The notes beneath the pieces are model-generated. The model was not told where the DNA came from, ran no database searches, and was given only the letters and a program-made list of their open reading frames with translations. The position numbers were made by a program, and so were the translations under genes. DNA of 64,000 bases from the NCBI GenBank assembly GCA_027563935.2, contig CM050448.1, positions 70,255,843 to 70,319,842 on the forward strand, in the 5' to 3' direction. Of the stretch, positions 1-11,858 are shown piece after piece. Position 1 is the stretch's first letter. Each line of letters opens with the position of its first letter. Origin of the DNA: Costus lasius. Taxonomy: Eukaryota > Streptophyta > Magnoliopsida > Zingiberales > Costaceae.

Positions 1-3000
1 TATTTATATTTATCTTGGTATTTTAATGATGAGGATGTTGATCTTGATTATGAGCCATATTTGATGTTTTTTCATTTTGAAATCTTAATTTAATATTTAT
101 TTTGTTCATGATCATGATGTTGATCTTGATTTTAATCTTGATTTCAAACTTCATCTTATGATATTCATCTTTATCTTTTTTCTAATCTTAATCTTAAACT
201 CGATTTTGATCTTGTTTGTAATCTTGGTCTTCAATCTTGATATTGTTATTAATATTGATATTGATCTAATCATGATGAAAATTTTGAACTCGATTATGTA
301 CTTTAATTGTTATTAATCCTATTCTCATTCTTAATTATAACATTGGTCTTATTCTTGATAATTATCTTCATCCTCATTTTGATCTCAGTTTTGATCTCAG
401 ATTTCAGTTTTAATATTATAATCTTCATCTTTATCTTGCTCTTAATATTCATCTTAAACTCAATTTTGATCTCTGTGGAAATATTGATTTTTAATCTTGA
501 TATTAATATTTATATTTATCTTGGTCTTTTAAGGATGAGGACGTTGATCTTGATTATGATCCATATTTGATGTTTATCATTTTGCAATCGTAATTTAATA
601 CTGATTTTGTTTATGATCATGATGTTGATCTTGATTTTATTCATGATTTCAAACTTCATCTTATGATATTTATCTTTACCTTCTTTTTAATCTTAATCTT
701 AAACTCGATTTTGATCTTGTTTGTAATTTTGGTCTTCAATCTTAATATTGTTATTAATATTGATATTGATATTGATCAAATCATGATGAAAATTTTGAAC
801 TCGATTTATGAACTTTAATTGTTATTAATCTTATACTCATTCTTAATTATTACATTAATCTTATTCTTGATAATTAACTTCATCTTCATTTTGATCTCAG
901 TTTTGATCTCAGATTTCAGTTTTAATCTTATAATCTTCATCTTTATCTTGCTCCTAATATTCATCTTAAACTCGATTTTGATCTCTGTGGAAATATTGAT
1001 TTTTAATCTTGATATTAATATTTATATTTATCTTGGTCTTTTAATGATGAGGATGTTGATCTTGATTATGATCCATATTTGATTTTTATCATTTTGAAAT
1101 CTTAATTTAATGTTGATTTTTTTCATGATCATGATGTTGATCTTGATTTTAATCATGATTTCAAACTTCTTCTTATGATATTCATCTTTATCTTCTTTTT
1201 AATCTTAATCTTAAACTCGATTTTGATCTTGTTTGTAATCTTGGTCTTCAATCTTCATATTGTTATTAATATTGATATTGATGTAATCGTGATGAAAATT
1301 TTGAACTCGATTATGAACTTTAATTGTTATTAATCTTAATCTTATTCTTAATTATAACGTTGATCTTATTCTTGATAATTATCTGCATCTTCATTTTGAT
1401 CTCAGTTTTGATTTTATATTTCAGTTTTAATCTTATAATTTTCATCTTTATCTTACTCCTAATATTCATCTTAAACTCGATTTTGATCTCTGTGGAAATA
1501 TTGATTTTTAATCTTGATATTAATATTTATATTTAACTTGGTCTTTTAATGATGAGGACGTTGATCTTGATTATGATCCATATTTGATGTTTATCATTTT
1601 GCAATTGTAATTTAATACTGATTTTGTTCATGATCATGATGTTGATCTTGATTTTAATCATGATTTCAAACTTCATCTTATGATATTCATCTTTACCTTC
1701 TTTTTAATCTTAATCTTAAACTCGATTTTGATCTTGTTTATAATTTTGGTCTTCAATCTTGATATCGTTATTAATATTAATATTGATCTAATCATGATGA
1801 AAATTTTGAACTCGATTTATGAACTTTAACAGTTATTAATCTTATTCTCATTCTTAATTATAACATTAATCTTATTCTTGATAATTATCTTCTTCTTCAT
1901 TTTGATCTCAGTTTTGATCTCAGATTTCAGTTTTAATCTTATAATCTTCATCTTTATCTTGCTCCTAATATTCATCTTAAACTCGATTTTGATCTCTATG
2001 GAAATTTTGATTTTTAATCTAGATATTAATATTTATATTTTATCTTGGTCTTTTAATGATGACGATGTTGATCTTGATTATGATCCATGTTTGATGTTCA
2101 TCATTTTGCAATCTTAATTTAATATTGATTTTGTTCGTGATCATGATTTTAATCTTGATTTTAATCATAATTTCAAACTCATCTTATGATATTCATCTTT
2201 ATCTTCTTTTTAATCATAATCTTAAACTCGATATTGATCTTATTTGTAATCTTGGTCTTCAATCTTGATATTGTTATTGATATTGATATTGATCTAATCC
2301 TGATGAAAATTTTGATCTCGATTTATGAGCTTTAATTGTTATTAATCTTATTCTCATTCTTAATTATAACATTAATGTTATTCTTGATAATTATCTTTAT
2401 CTTCATTTTGATCTCAGTTTTGATCTCAGATTTCAGTTTTAATCTTATAATCTTCATCTTTATCTTGCTCCTAATATTCATCTTAAACACGATTTTGATC
2501 TCTGTGGAAATATTGATTTTTAATCTTGATATTAATATTTATATTTATCTTGGTCTTTTAATGATGAGGATGTTGATCTTGATTATGAGCCATATTTGAG
2601 TTTTTTCATTTTGAAATCTTAATTTAATATTGATTTTGTTCATGGTCATGATGTTGATCTTGATTTTAATCTTGATTTCAAACTTCATCTTATGATATTC
2701 ATCTTTATCTTTTTTCTAATCTTAATCTTAAACTCGATTTTGATCTTGTTTGTAATCTTGGTCTTCAATCTTGATATTGTTATTAATGTTGATATTGATC
2801 TAATCATGATGAAAATTTTGAACTCGATTTATGAACTTTAACTGTTATTAATCTTATTCTCATTCTTAATTATAACATTAATCTTATTCTTGATAATTAT
2901 CTTCATCTTCATTTTGATCTCAGATTTCAGTTTTAATCTTATAATCTTCATCTTTATCTTGCTCCTAATATTCATCTTAAACTCGATTTTGATCTCTATG

Positions 3001-4632
3001 GAAATATTGATTTTTAATCTTGATATTAATATTAATATTTATCTTGGTCTTTTAATGATGAGGATGTTGATTTTGATTATGATCCATGTTTGATGTTCAT
3101 CATTTTGCAATCTTAATTTAATATTGATTTTGTTCGTGATCATGATGTTGATCATGATTTTAATCATGATTTCAAACTTCATTTTATGATATTCATCTTT
3201 ATCTTCTTTTTAATCATAATCTTAAACTCGATTTTGATCTTATTTGTAATCTTGGTCTTCAATCTTGATATTGTTATTGATATTGATATTGATCTAATCA
3301 TGATGAAAATTTTGATCTCGATTTATGAACTTTAATTGTTATTAATCTTATTCTCATTCTTAATTATAACATTAATCTTATTCTTGATAATTATCTTTAT
3401 CTTCATTTTGATCTCAGTTTTGATCTCAGATTTTAGTTTTAATCTTATAATCTTCATCTTTATCTTGCTCCTAATATTCATCTTAAACACGATTTTGATC
3501 TCTGTGGAAATATTGATTTTTAATCTTGATATTAATATTTATATTTATCTTGGTCTTTTAATGATGAGGATGTTGATCTTGATTATGAGCCATATTTGAT
3601 GTTTTTTCATTTTGAAATCTTAATTTAATATTGATTTTGTTCATGATCATGATGTTGATCTTGATTTCAAACTTCATCTTATGATATTCATCTTTATCTT
3701 TTTTCTAATCTTAATCTTAAACTCGATTTTGATCTTATTTGTAATCTTGGTCTTCAATCTTGATATTGTTATTAATATTGATATTGATCTAATCATGATG
3801 AAAATTTTGAACTCGATTATGTACTTTAATTGTTATTAATCCTATTCTTATTCTTAATTATAACATTGGTCTTATTCTTGATAATTATCTTCATCCTCAT
3901 TTTGATCTCAGTTTGGATCTCAGATTTTAGTTTTAATCTTATAATCTTCATCTTTATCTTGCTCCTAATATTCATCTTAAACTCGATTTTGATCTCTGTG
4001 GAAATATTGATTTTTAATCTTGATATTAATATTTATATTCATCTTGATCTTTTAATGATGAGGATGTTGATCTTGATTATGATCCATATTTGATGTTTAT
4101 CATTTTGAAATCTTAATTTAATATTGATTTTGTTCGTGATCATGATGTTGATCTTGATTTTAATCATGATTTCAAACTTTATCTTCTTTTTAATCTTAAT
4201 CTTAAACTCGATTTTGATCTTGTTTGTAATCTTGGTCTTCAATCTTGATATTGTTATTGATATTGATATTGATCTAATCATGATGAAAATTTTGAACTCG
4301 ATTATGAGCTTTAATTGTTATTAATCTTAATCTCATTCTTAATTATAACATTGATTTTATTCTTGATAATTATCTTTATCTTCATTTTAATCTCAGTTTT
4401 GATCTCAGATTTCTGTTTTAATCTTATAATCTTCATCTTTATCTTGCTCCTAATATTCATCATAAACTCGATTTTGATCTCTCTTGAAATATTGATTTTT
4501 AATCTTGATATTAATATTTATATTTATCTTGGTCTTTTAATGATGAGGATGTTGATCTTGATTATGATCCATATTTGATGTTTATCTTTTTGAAATCTTA
4601 ATTTAATATTAATTTTGTTCATGATCATGATG
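1..4632. repeat. Satellite block A, about 505-bp monomers
   Basis: Nine complete monomers and partial ones at the edges. Using the conserved box TTGTTATTAATC as origin, monomers start near 307, 819, 1324, 1830, 2336, 2842, 3336, 3830 and 4315, so unit lengths run from 485 to 512 bp. The plus strand is T-rich and made of short words such as ATCTTG, TTGATC and TTAATC. Each monomer has two related halves of about 250 bp, both carrying the box AAACTCGATTTTGATCT. The monomers at 307 and 3830 share private variants, as do those at 2336 and 3336, so older multi-monomer duplication is visible. No gene is seen. The block ends where the LINE poly(A) tail begins. Confidence 0.95.
4623..4632. other. Target-site duplication of the LINE, left copy
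   Basis: GATCATGATG ends exactly at the T-run that is the LINE poly(A) tail. The same ten bases recur at 11866-11875 beyond the other end of the LINE. They are ordinary satellite sequence containing the palindromic TCATGATCATGA box, so part of the match could be chance. The position flush with the tail supports a target duplication. Confidence 0.7.
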
Positions 4633-4642
4633 TTTTTTTTTT

Positions 4643-4990
4643 GCCAAAGGCAAGAATTGGTGTATATTATATCCAAAAAAAGTATGTACAATGTGTGGCT
4701 TAACGCTCAGACTCCCTCCCTCCTACATCAAAATAGAGAAAAATTTGACAGAGCCTCCCCTATATATCCGTCGCGGGAGGCCTGTGCTACATTTGTTTGT
4801 AATCTCAAAGAAAAAAAAAAGAAAACAGGGTGCGAGAAGAGGATTACAAAACATCACACACAGCATTTACATCACAACTACTCTCATCTCAGGCGATTTA
4901 TGACAATATAGCCTTTGAAACTTTGCAGGAATCACCGTCTAGGGATGAGCGTCCCAGCATTCCAGTGAAGCCATCATGGTGTAGTCTGGC
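4643..4990 (-). other. LINE 3' untranslated region and tail junction
   Basis: On the minus strand this is the stretch after the last recognisable LINE protein sequence. It ends in GCCTTTGGC followed by the A-run. The short plus-strand reading frames across it begin in satellite sequence, lack family features and are not considered genes. Base composition is mixed and clearly unlike the satellite on its left. Confidence 0.7.
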
Positions 4991-5922
4991 TGGGTCAATT
5001 TCGCATTAGGCATTGAAATTCCGCTCCCTGCTGCACCAAAATTCCCTTGAAGCCAGCATGGTATAGCCCGGCTGAGATGTACCAGGAGTAAAAAACAGCC
5101 ACTCGATCCAGCTTAGCTAGGAAGGAGGATCGAGCCATTGTACTCAGATTGAAGGCTCCATTGTTAGATGAGGCAGGCAGCATGGCCAGGAGTCTTCTAC
5201 AGAGTGGAAAGCCAGCACCTGAAAAGATATTAGAAGCAAAATGGCTCGTTACAACGCTAGTTCCCTCGGAGCGATAGTCCAGGAATATGGTAACGGGAGA
5301 AACCAGGATACATTTAAAAGAAGCATTTGATCAGTGATTTGCAATCAAGTTTCTAGGGACATCATGAGAGCAGCAGGCTCAGGCAGAATGTAAGGCTGCC
5401 CAATCATTTAGGCGGTTGAGTGGGAGAAGGTCGAGATCCTCATGGTTGTGAAGGGATCTAATTTTAGACGTGATGTCAGACACCAAGGTCTAAAGTGAGA
5501 GCAAGACACTCCTGGAATTGAAAACACCTTGGTTTCTGAATATAAGCTGATTGTGTATCTTCCAAATATAATAGATAGCCCCGGTAAAGAGAAGTTTATT
5601 TATATAGGTACGGTTAGAATCACCTTGCCCCCAGGAAGCTAGAAGAGAAGCTATGAGATCACGCCAAGAATGCCCAATGTAAGAGATATTGCAAGTGCGT
5701 TTTATTAACCGCTAGTAATCCTTGAAGACTCTACAGTGTAGAAATAAGTGGTCAAGGGATTCCGGGTGGGACTTGTAAAGCTCGCAAGTAGGATCACGCA
5801 CAATACCCCAATTATATAGCTTTGTTTTGGTGCTCAGCCGATCATGGCAAAGGAGCCACATAAGGAATGAAAAACAAGGTATTCTCCCTTTGAACCAAAC
5901 CAGCCCTTTCCAAGAGACCTCG
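4991..5922 (-). pseudogene. LINE ORF2 C-terminal part: zf-RVT domain and tail
   Basis: The minus strand from 5922 to about 5712 encodes the second part of a zf-RVT domain. It reads VSWKGLVWFKGRIP, then a W-L-hydrophobic stretch, then a Cys/His cluster. The usual C-x2-C-x7-H-x4-C pattern is damaged: the second Cys is Tyr (CELY, a TGC to TAC change), while HLFLHC is kept. A stop follows FKDY. Beyond it, fragments typical of the LINE C-terminus continue in the same strand, such as LLFTGAIYYIWK near 5600, with stops between them. The frame joins exactly, without a shift, to the segment ending at 9467 once the LTR and one target-duplication copy are left out. Non-functional. Confidence 0.85.
5918..5922. 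other. Target-site duplication of the solo LTR, left copy
   Basis: CCTCG directly precedes the TGTAACATCCC terminus at 5923. It matches CCTCG at 9462-9466 directly after the GTTACA terminus. Five bases is the normal duplication length for plant LTR retrotransposons. Confidence 0.9.
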
Positions 5923-6858
5923 TGTAACATCCCTCAGAATCACACCCCACACGCATACAAGTAAAATACGGGGTTTCAAAAATTTTTACTCTTCCATTAA
6001 AACACAAGAAGAAAGCGGCATCGAAGGACATTACTACGGAACTGAAAACCGCACTGAACTGAATAGGATCGATTTACTAGGAAATAGAAATCCGGAAATC
6101 CAGAAAATCCGACAGCAAGTATAATAATTTACTGCTGCACAGACACGCATATCCTGGAATAAAACAGATGTCCACACTACACATATGTGGAAAAACACAA
6201 ATTCAGATATATTGCGGAATAAGAACAATAACTCTCAAATCGGACATTTCAGAATAAGAATAATTTCAAATCTCACGAATCCAAAACTCGTATCTAACAA
6301 TTAAAACGAGACAACTATAATATAATATCCTGAAAACAGGCATAAGCCCTCAGGAGATAAAACGTATCATATAATTAAGTTAGGCACGCAGGCCTGACAG
6401 ATTTTTTAGAAGACAACTCTTAGAAATTAAATAAAACATTAGCATCATAGTAAATTCGTGAATTAGCTGTAGCGATCACTGTCCCAATGTCTCACCTGAA
6501 AATATTTAAACAACGGGGGTGAGCTAAAAAGCTCAGTGAGTAAAAGACACTAAAAGCCATCCATAGTACACATCAAAAATATCATGCATAAGTTGAAATA
6601 CATTTTTGTAACAGATAAGATAAATCAACTTAACATGCACACTCATATCAGAAACAAAACATAATCAAATACAGATACTTATAACATTAGGCATCAAGCA
6701 TGAAGTAGGATATAAGTATACCAACCCCTCCCTACTAAACACACTGCCTAACACATCTATAATACAGATCGAAACAGAACTACAGAAATCAGAACTGACA
6801 GACAGAAAATCATAATTTTCAGAATCCAAACGGATAGTCTACATCAGAAACAGAAAGG

Positions 6859-6930
6859 CCACAGAAGGCCTGATGACCACAGAAGGCCTGATGACCACAG
6901 AAGGCCTGATGACCACAGAAGGTCTGACCC
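6859..6930. repeat. 18-bp tandem repeat, four copies, inside the solo LTR
   Basis: Unit CCACAGAAGGCCTGATGA starts at 6859, 6877, 6895 and 6913. The last copy is diverged at its end. It lies just before the 76-bp array. Confidence 0.93.
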
Positions 6931-6974
6931 CACCTCTGCCGAGGACGAGACATGCATGCATATCAGAAACAGAA

Positions 6975-7430
6975 TGGTAGAGGAGGTATCAGTGGGTGGC
7001 CCCCGTCTTGTCAGGACGTGGCACTCTGGCCTCCAAAACCCAGAACAGAATGGTAGAGGAGGTATCAGTGGGTGGCCCCCGTCTTGTCAGGACGTGGCAC
7101 TCTGGTCTCCAATACCCAGAACAGAATGGTAGAGGAGGTATCAGTGGGTGGCCCCCGTCTTGTCAGGACGTGGCACTCTGGTCTCCAATACCCATAACAG
7201 AATGGTAGAGGAGGTATCAGTGGGTGGCCCCCGTCTTGTCAGGACGTGGCACTCTGGTTTCCAATACCCAGAACAGAATGGTAGAGGAGGTATCAGTGGG
7301 TGGCCCCCGTCTTGTCAGGACGTGGCACTCTGGTCTCCAATACCCAGAACAGAATGGTAGAGGAGGTATCAGTGGGTGGCCCCCGTCTTGTCAGGACGTG
7401 GCACTCTGGCCTCCAATACCTATAACGGAA
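6975..7430. repeat. 76-bp minisatellite, six copies, inside the solo LTR
   Basis: Units start at the word TGGTAGAGGAGG at 6975, 7051, 7127, 7203, 7279 and 7355, exactly 76 bp apart. Each contains GTGGGTGGCCCCCGTCTTG and GGACGTGGCACTCTGG. Copies differ at only a few positions, for example CTGGTCTCC versus CTGGCCTCC versus CTGGTTTCC. The G+C-rich unit contrasts with the rest of the LTR. Reading frames running through it merely reflect that four units make 304 bases and few stops occur. Confidence 0.96.
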
Positions 7431-8249
7431 CAGAAATAGTGTCTCAAGGGTCGTAGTAGACTATCAGCACCATTACAGCGCCACAGAAGGAGGGTAAGAA
7501 CACAGAAGAGTGCTACACTAGGGCATAATTTTACAGAACAGATTATACTGAAACGGAGGAGTAGGACCAACCACTACTTAATTCTTACATCATGCCCAAA
7601 GTCTGACAAACCAGAAAATGACACACCCCAATATCCAGTCCTTAACAAATTACAATTTGCAGAAAATCAAAGCTGAACACACTTCATAATTTTTACCATC
7701 AACAGAAGTAATATATGAGTGAATTCCTTAGATTTCATGCAACTATCCTTAATTCATGTCAGACCAGTCTATGTTCTCACAAAGGTTATAACACATTCAA
7801 AGTTTTCAGAAAATTCACAACATATAAACAGAACAGAAAATATTCACATAACAAACAATTAAACATAGAACAGAAATTATTCATGAAATAATTTCCTCAA
7901 AATTCCTAAAACCGTGAGCTATAAAATTACTGTAAGGGGCGCCAGTTACAGAACCTTAACAGAACGTACAAATTTCATGTAAATAATTTCAGTCCACCAC
8001 TACAGATAATTTTAATTACACGTTCGTGAAGAAAATTGACAAAAGCCCCAAAATTGGCTCGAACCATGATTTTCGAAAATTCCTAAGTTCTTAGTTAAAT
8101 CCCCAATTTTGTTTTCTCTAAAATTTCTCATCAAGCAAATAAATTTTAGAAGAACTACAGACCACAATTTAAGAGATTAAACCATACAGGCTAAATTTTT
8201 CTCACAATGGAATATTCGTCTAACCAAAACATAGCTGATTTATATTGTC

Positions 8250-8800
8250 AGATTGCAACATATATTTTTGGTCCAATTTCGAACCAAAGCTAGTCAATAT
8301 TATATTCAAAATGAAGCTCTCTGAATCTAGTTTCCAATAAAACTGGTTTCGCAAAATTTGGAATTGTAGGCAGGAAGATATAAGGGTTCGAACATAGGTG
8401 GGTCAGAATTTCAGATTTCAAGAAAACAGATTCATATATCAGAATTACGACATATATTTCAGATCCAATAACTAATCGAAAATAGGCGTTATGGGAGTCA
8501 AAATGAAGCTCTTCAAGCCTACGGTCTAATAAAACTGGTTCCACAGGATTTCGAGCTATACCTAGGGAGATACGAGAGTTCGAACACAAAAGGGTCAAGA
8601 TTCTAGATTTTCAGAAAACAGATTTCGTAAGTTATATAACAATGCCGATTGCAACACGAATATAGTTCAGATGTGGTCGATATTACATACGAATCAAAGC
8701 TGAGCGAATCTAGTTTCATACAAAATTTGTTTCGTGTGATTTGGATCTATAGATCATGAGATATTGAGGTTAAAGCACAGTAAGGTCAGATTGGCGACTA
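8250..8800. repeat. Three degenerate direct repeats of about 190 bp in the solo LTR
   Basis: Three related segments follow one another. Anchors are AATGAAGCTC near 8310, the same word near 8505, and AATCAAAGCTGAGCGAATC near 8692, so spacing is about 190-195 bp. Each continues with a TCTAGTTT or TCTAATAAAACTGG type stretch, a GGGTTCGAACA-like word and an AGATTTTCAGAAAACAGA-like word. Divergence is high, so this is an old internal duplication. Confidence 0.6.
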
Positions 8801-9461
8801 CAATTTTCAGCAAGACAAAATTTCTGAATCATCATGCATATTCAGATCCGACCTATAGAATAGAAAAACACAGGATCTACTTGCAGATTTTTGGTTCATA
8901 CAGATAATTATTGCAAATAGGATTAGACTCCTTAGGATCGAATTACTCACCGAAAATCGCCCACAGAAAAAAAAATGCCACAACAGAGGGTCAGGGATCT
9001 CCAGGAACTTCGTCCACCACCAGTCTGCCACCACCAGCGTCAGAAATTTGCAGGAGGCGCCAAACACAGTAAGGGGCGACAACCACAGGCGGCTAGGGCA
9101 AGAAAACAACAAAAATCGTGAGGGAGAGGAGCTCTCACGATATTTCTCTTTTTCTCCCACTCCAAACGGATCCAAGATCCAATAACCCAGTTAACTTAAG
9201 TGAAAATCGGTTTTAAGGGCTCACCTGGGCTTAACCACCATGCGCCACTCCAATAACACAGAAATATGCGCCACCATGGTGGAAGAATTCCAGGAGCAAA
9301 GAGTCAAGGTTGAGGGTTCGAAGCCCCAACCAAAATAATTATTTTTGCCCTGTAGGAAAAAGTCCTACAATTAGGCAAAAATCCCAAAACTTTAACAGAT
9401 AAAAATACAGAAACAGAATTTCTAACCTTAAATCGTAATTCAGAAACTCGAGGGCGTTACA

Positions 9462-9466
9462 CCTCG
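9462..9466. other. Target-site duplication of the solo LTR, right copy
   Basis: CCTCG directly after the GTTACA terminus at 9461, matching 5918-5922. Confidence 0.9.
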
Positions 9467-11858
9467 ACGTCCCGGAATTGGCACTCGTACGCAGATTTGA
9501 CAGTGAACCTACCGTTGTGTGTTTTATTCCAGTAAAATTGGTCCGAATCAAGATTTGAGTGGATCCTAATCTGGGGGATAGCGGCATAGATTTCCAGTAG
9601 TCTAATTGATCTTGGAGTGGGGATTCTCCAACCACGGTTGCTTATGATAGAGTTGAGGTAGACATTCTTGCCGCATGGGTTTTCAAAACGTATATCCTCC
9701 ACTAGTGGGAGGAGGATCCGCAAATCAAACCATGGATCTAGCCAAAATCGAATTTTATTACCGTTTGCCACCTTATAGCCGACCATGCTTATACACGTAT
9801 CCCGGATTGATAGCAAACCGCGCGTTGGCCACGGGGTGTGCCTAGAGGGCTGAATAGACCAAATGGAATTAGAGCGCAGGTATTTTTCATGGATCCACTT
9901 TACCCATAACGATTGCTTCTCTTGAAGTATGTTCCAAATGTGACAACAGAAGAAAGCCCTGTTCAATTTTCTAATATCAAGAAGCCCAAGTCCCCCTAAT
10001 TTTGTGGGCTTTGTTACCGTGACCCAGGCAACCTTGGCTAGCCCTGGCTTCTGACCATGAGTCCAAAGAAAATTTGCTAGCAGCGAATTGAGCTTGGAAA
10101 TTACGCCCGAGGGAAGAATAATAGAGCTGCACCAGAAGTTAATATTACCATAACACATTGATTTAATGAGTTCCACTCTCCCCGCATAGGACAAGCACTT
10201 GGCCCGCCAGGCCAACAGATATTTGGTGATTTTTTCTAGGAGGGGCATGCAATCCCTGGCTTTTATTTTTTGACTTGTAATAGGAATACCAAGATATCGA
10301 AAGGGCATGGATCCTCTCTGGATTCCAAGGATAGAAGTAATTTGTGCTTGCTGTCTAGAGTCTGTGGAGTTAGAGAAAAAAATATGTGATTTTTCTCTAT
10401 TAATTTTGAGACCTGTGTGCCTATGGAAGGTGTTAAGAACAGTGATGATTGCCTTCGCCGAGGATTCAGAGGGGCCGCAAAAAGATGATAACATCATCGG
10501 CAAATTGTAGATTTGTGATCCCCAGCTTTTTGCACTGCGGTAGAGGGGTAAGGCTACCCAACTGGAGCTAATCAGAAAGGAGATCCGTAAAATACTGCAT
10601 GACGAGAATAAAAAGATACGGTGACATGGGGCATCCCTGCCGCAACCCCCGGGTGCCACGAAAATGACCGACGTCTTGACCGTTGAGGGAGATGGTAAAA
10701 GACGGGGAAGAGACACAGGTCATTACCCTCTCAGCGAACCTGGGTGGAAAATTGTAGGCAGCTGGAGGAAGTCCCATCTGACGGAGTCAAAAGCTTTGTG
10801 CAAGTCCAATTTGATCGCCATTTGGGACTTGCAATTCTTGCGATGAAAGTTGTTCATGATTTCTTGACACAACATGACATTTTCATGGATAGACCGGCCT
10901 TGGATGAAGGCATGCTGATTTAGGTCGACGAGTTCAGGAAGCACACTTTTGATACGCATGGCCAAAGCTTTTGAGATGAATCTATAAATCATTTGGCAGA
11001 CGGAGATGGGCCTAAAATCTGATGGGCCTAAAATCTGCAAAAGAGGATGGGTTAGGAACTTTAGGAATAAGGGAAAGGGAAGTGATGTTAACCCGCTTGA
11101 GCAGCTTCCCATTATCCATAAAATCCATTATCGCCGTCAGCACATCCTCTTTGACAATACTCCAGCAAGATTTAAAGAAAGCCACATTGAACCCGTCGAC
11201 ACCCGGCGCTTTTGAGCTGTTTGCCTGCAAGACAATATGCGCAATATCCTCCATGGTGAACTTGGATTCGAGAAGCCCAATTGCCGAAGCCGATAACAAT
11301 CTCTTAACTAGTATTGGGTCATGTATTGGAACAATGGAGGGGGCCAGGAGGGACTTGAAGTACCTGACTGCCTTGATAGACAGGTCATCGCCGGAAACAA
11401 AAATTCCTTGGCCATCTTTTATGGTAGATATAGTATTCTGTATGCGCCTGGTTTTCATTAAGCCGTAGAAATAGGCTGTGTTGGAGTCCCCAAGGGAGAT
11501 TAAATGGTCTCTAGATCGTTGTTTCAGGGCAGATTCTTCATCGGCCCAGAACTTCTTGATTTCCTCCTAGTAAAGCCTTTCTAAGACGGTAAGGTTTTGG
11601 TCTTGAAGGTTTGCTTGAAGCTGGGATTGGACCATTTCCAATTTGAGTATATTGTCTTTGAGAGCGGCTTCTTTGTCCATGCGCATTTTCTTTGCCCACT
11701 TTTTAAGGTTCTACTTGACCCTGGTAAGCTTATGATATAAGCCATACATCGGGGTACCATGGGTGGCGCTGGTGCTCCAAGTTGATTGCACCAGACAGTG
11801 CATACTCGGGTGGTGAATCCAGTTGTTGTAAAAACGGAATCTGGTGCCCTTAGACTTG
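9467..11858 (-). pseudogene. LINE ORF2 fragment: endonuclease end, reverse transcriptase
   Basis: Minus-strand remnant of the LINE ORF2 protein, which would nick DNA and copy LINE RNA at the target. From 11858 it begins with the end of the endonuclease region (KGTRFRFYNNWIHH), then a linker, a GDSNTAYF word, APGVDGF, a DFRPIS box, DLHKAFDSVRWDF, LRQGCPMSPYLF and the FADDV catalytic box near 10495, then the connection region and the start of zf-RVT (GRFTVKSAY). Breaks seen: stops at about 11715 and 11568; a 16-bp tandem duplication at 11005-11036 that shifts the frame; a shift just after the VRWDF box; and one extra base in the A-run at 10479-10483 right after FADDVIIF. Interrupted at 9466 by the solo LTR. 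Confidence 0.92.

Larger units (their letters stand above)
5923..9461. mobile_element. Solo LTR of an LTR retrotransposon, 3.54 kb
   Basis: The element starts TGTAACATCCCTC and ends GAGGGCGTTACA, giving TG..CA ends inside a longer imperfect inverted terminal repeat, and is flanked by the 5-bp duplication CCTCG. No gag-pol coding region, primer-binding site or polypurine tract is seen, so a solo LTR left by LTR-LTR recombination is the simplest reading. A non-coding element of similar build is the alternative. TGTAAC ends and a multi-kilobase LTR suggest a Ty3/gypsy family such as Tekay/Del, but no internal sequence is left to prove it. Orientation cannot be fixed from near-palindromic ends. 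The interior holds an 18-bp and a 76-bp tandem array and three degenerate repeats of about 190 bp. Short reading frames inside show no domain and are not called. Confidence 0.85.

Noticed and set aside
307..570. Repeated hydrophobic reading frames of 83-119 codons across the satellite, as membrane proteins
   Set aside because: They start at TTG, not ATG, follow a stop in every monomer, consist of ATC/TTG/TTC words forced by the repeat, and have no recognisable family. No promoter or polyadenylation context is seen.
4039..4281. Lys/Ile-rich minus-strand frames in the satellite
   Set aside because: Reverse complement of the same hexamer repeat, present only in monomers where a stop happens to be missing.
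1..4632. Telomere or CENP-B box in the satellite
   Set aside because: No run of TTTAGGG or similar telomere words and nothing matching the CENP-B box pattern was seen. A centromere role stays possible but cannot be read from sequence.
4615..4911. Plus-strand reading frame of 98 codons over the LINE tail
   Set aside because: It begins in satellite sequence, runs through the LINE poly(A) tail and antisense to its 3' untranslated region, and is low complexity.
6996..7439. Reading frames through the 76-bp minisatellite
   Set aside because: Produced by the tandem repeat itself, without homology or gene context.
8807..9175. 122-codon minus-strand frame in the solo LTR
   Set aside because: No domain seen, lies inside non-coding LTR sequence and has no support as a gene.
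11006..11468. Plus-strand frames of 69 and 148 codons opposite the LINE reverse transcriptase
   Set aside because: Antisense shadows of the conserved reverse transcriptase coding sequence.
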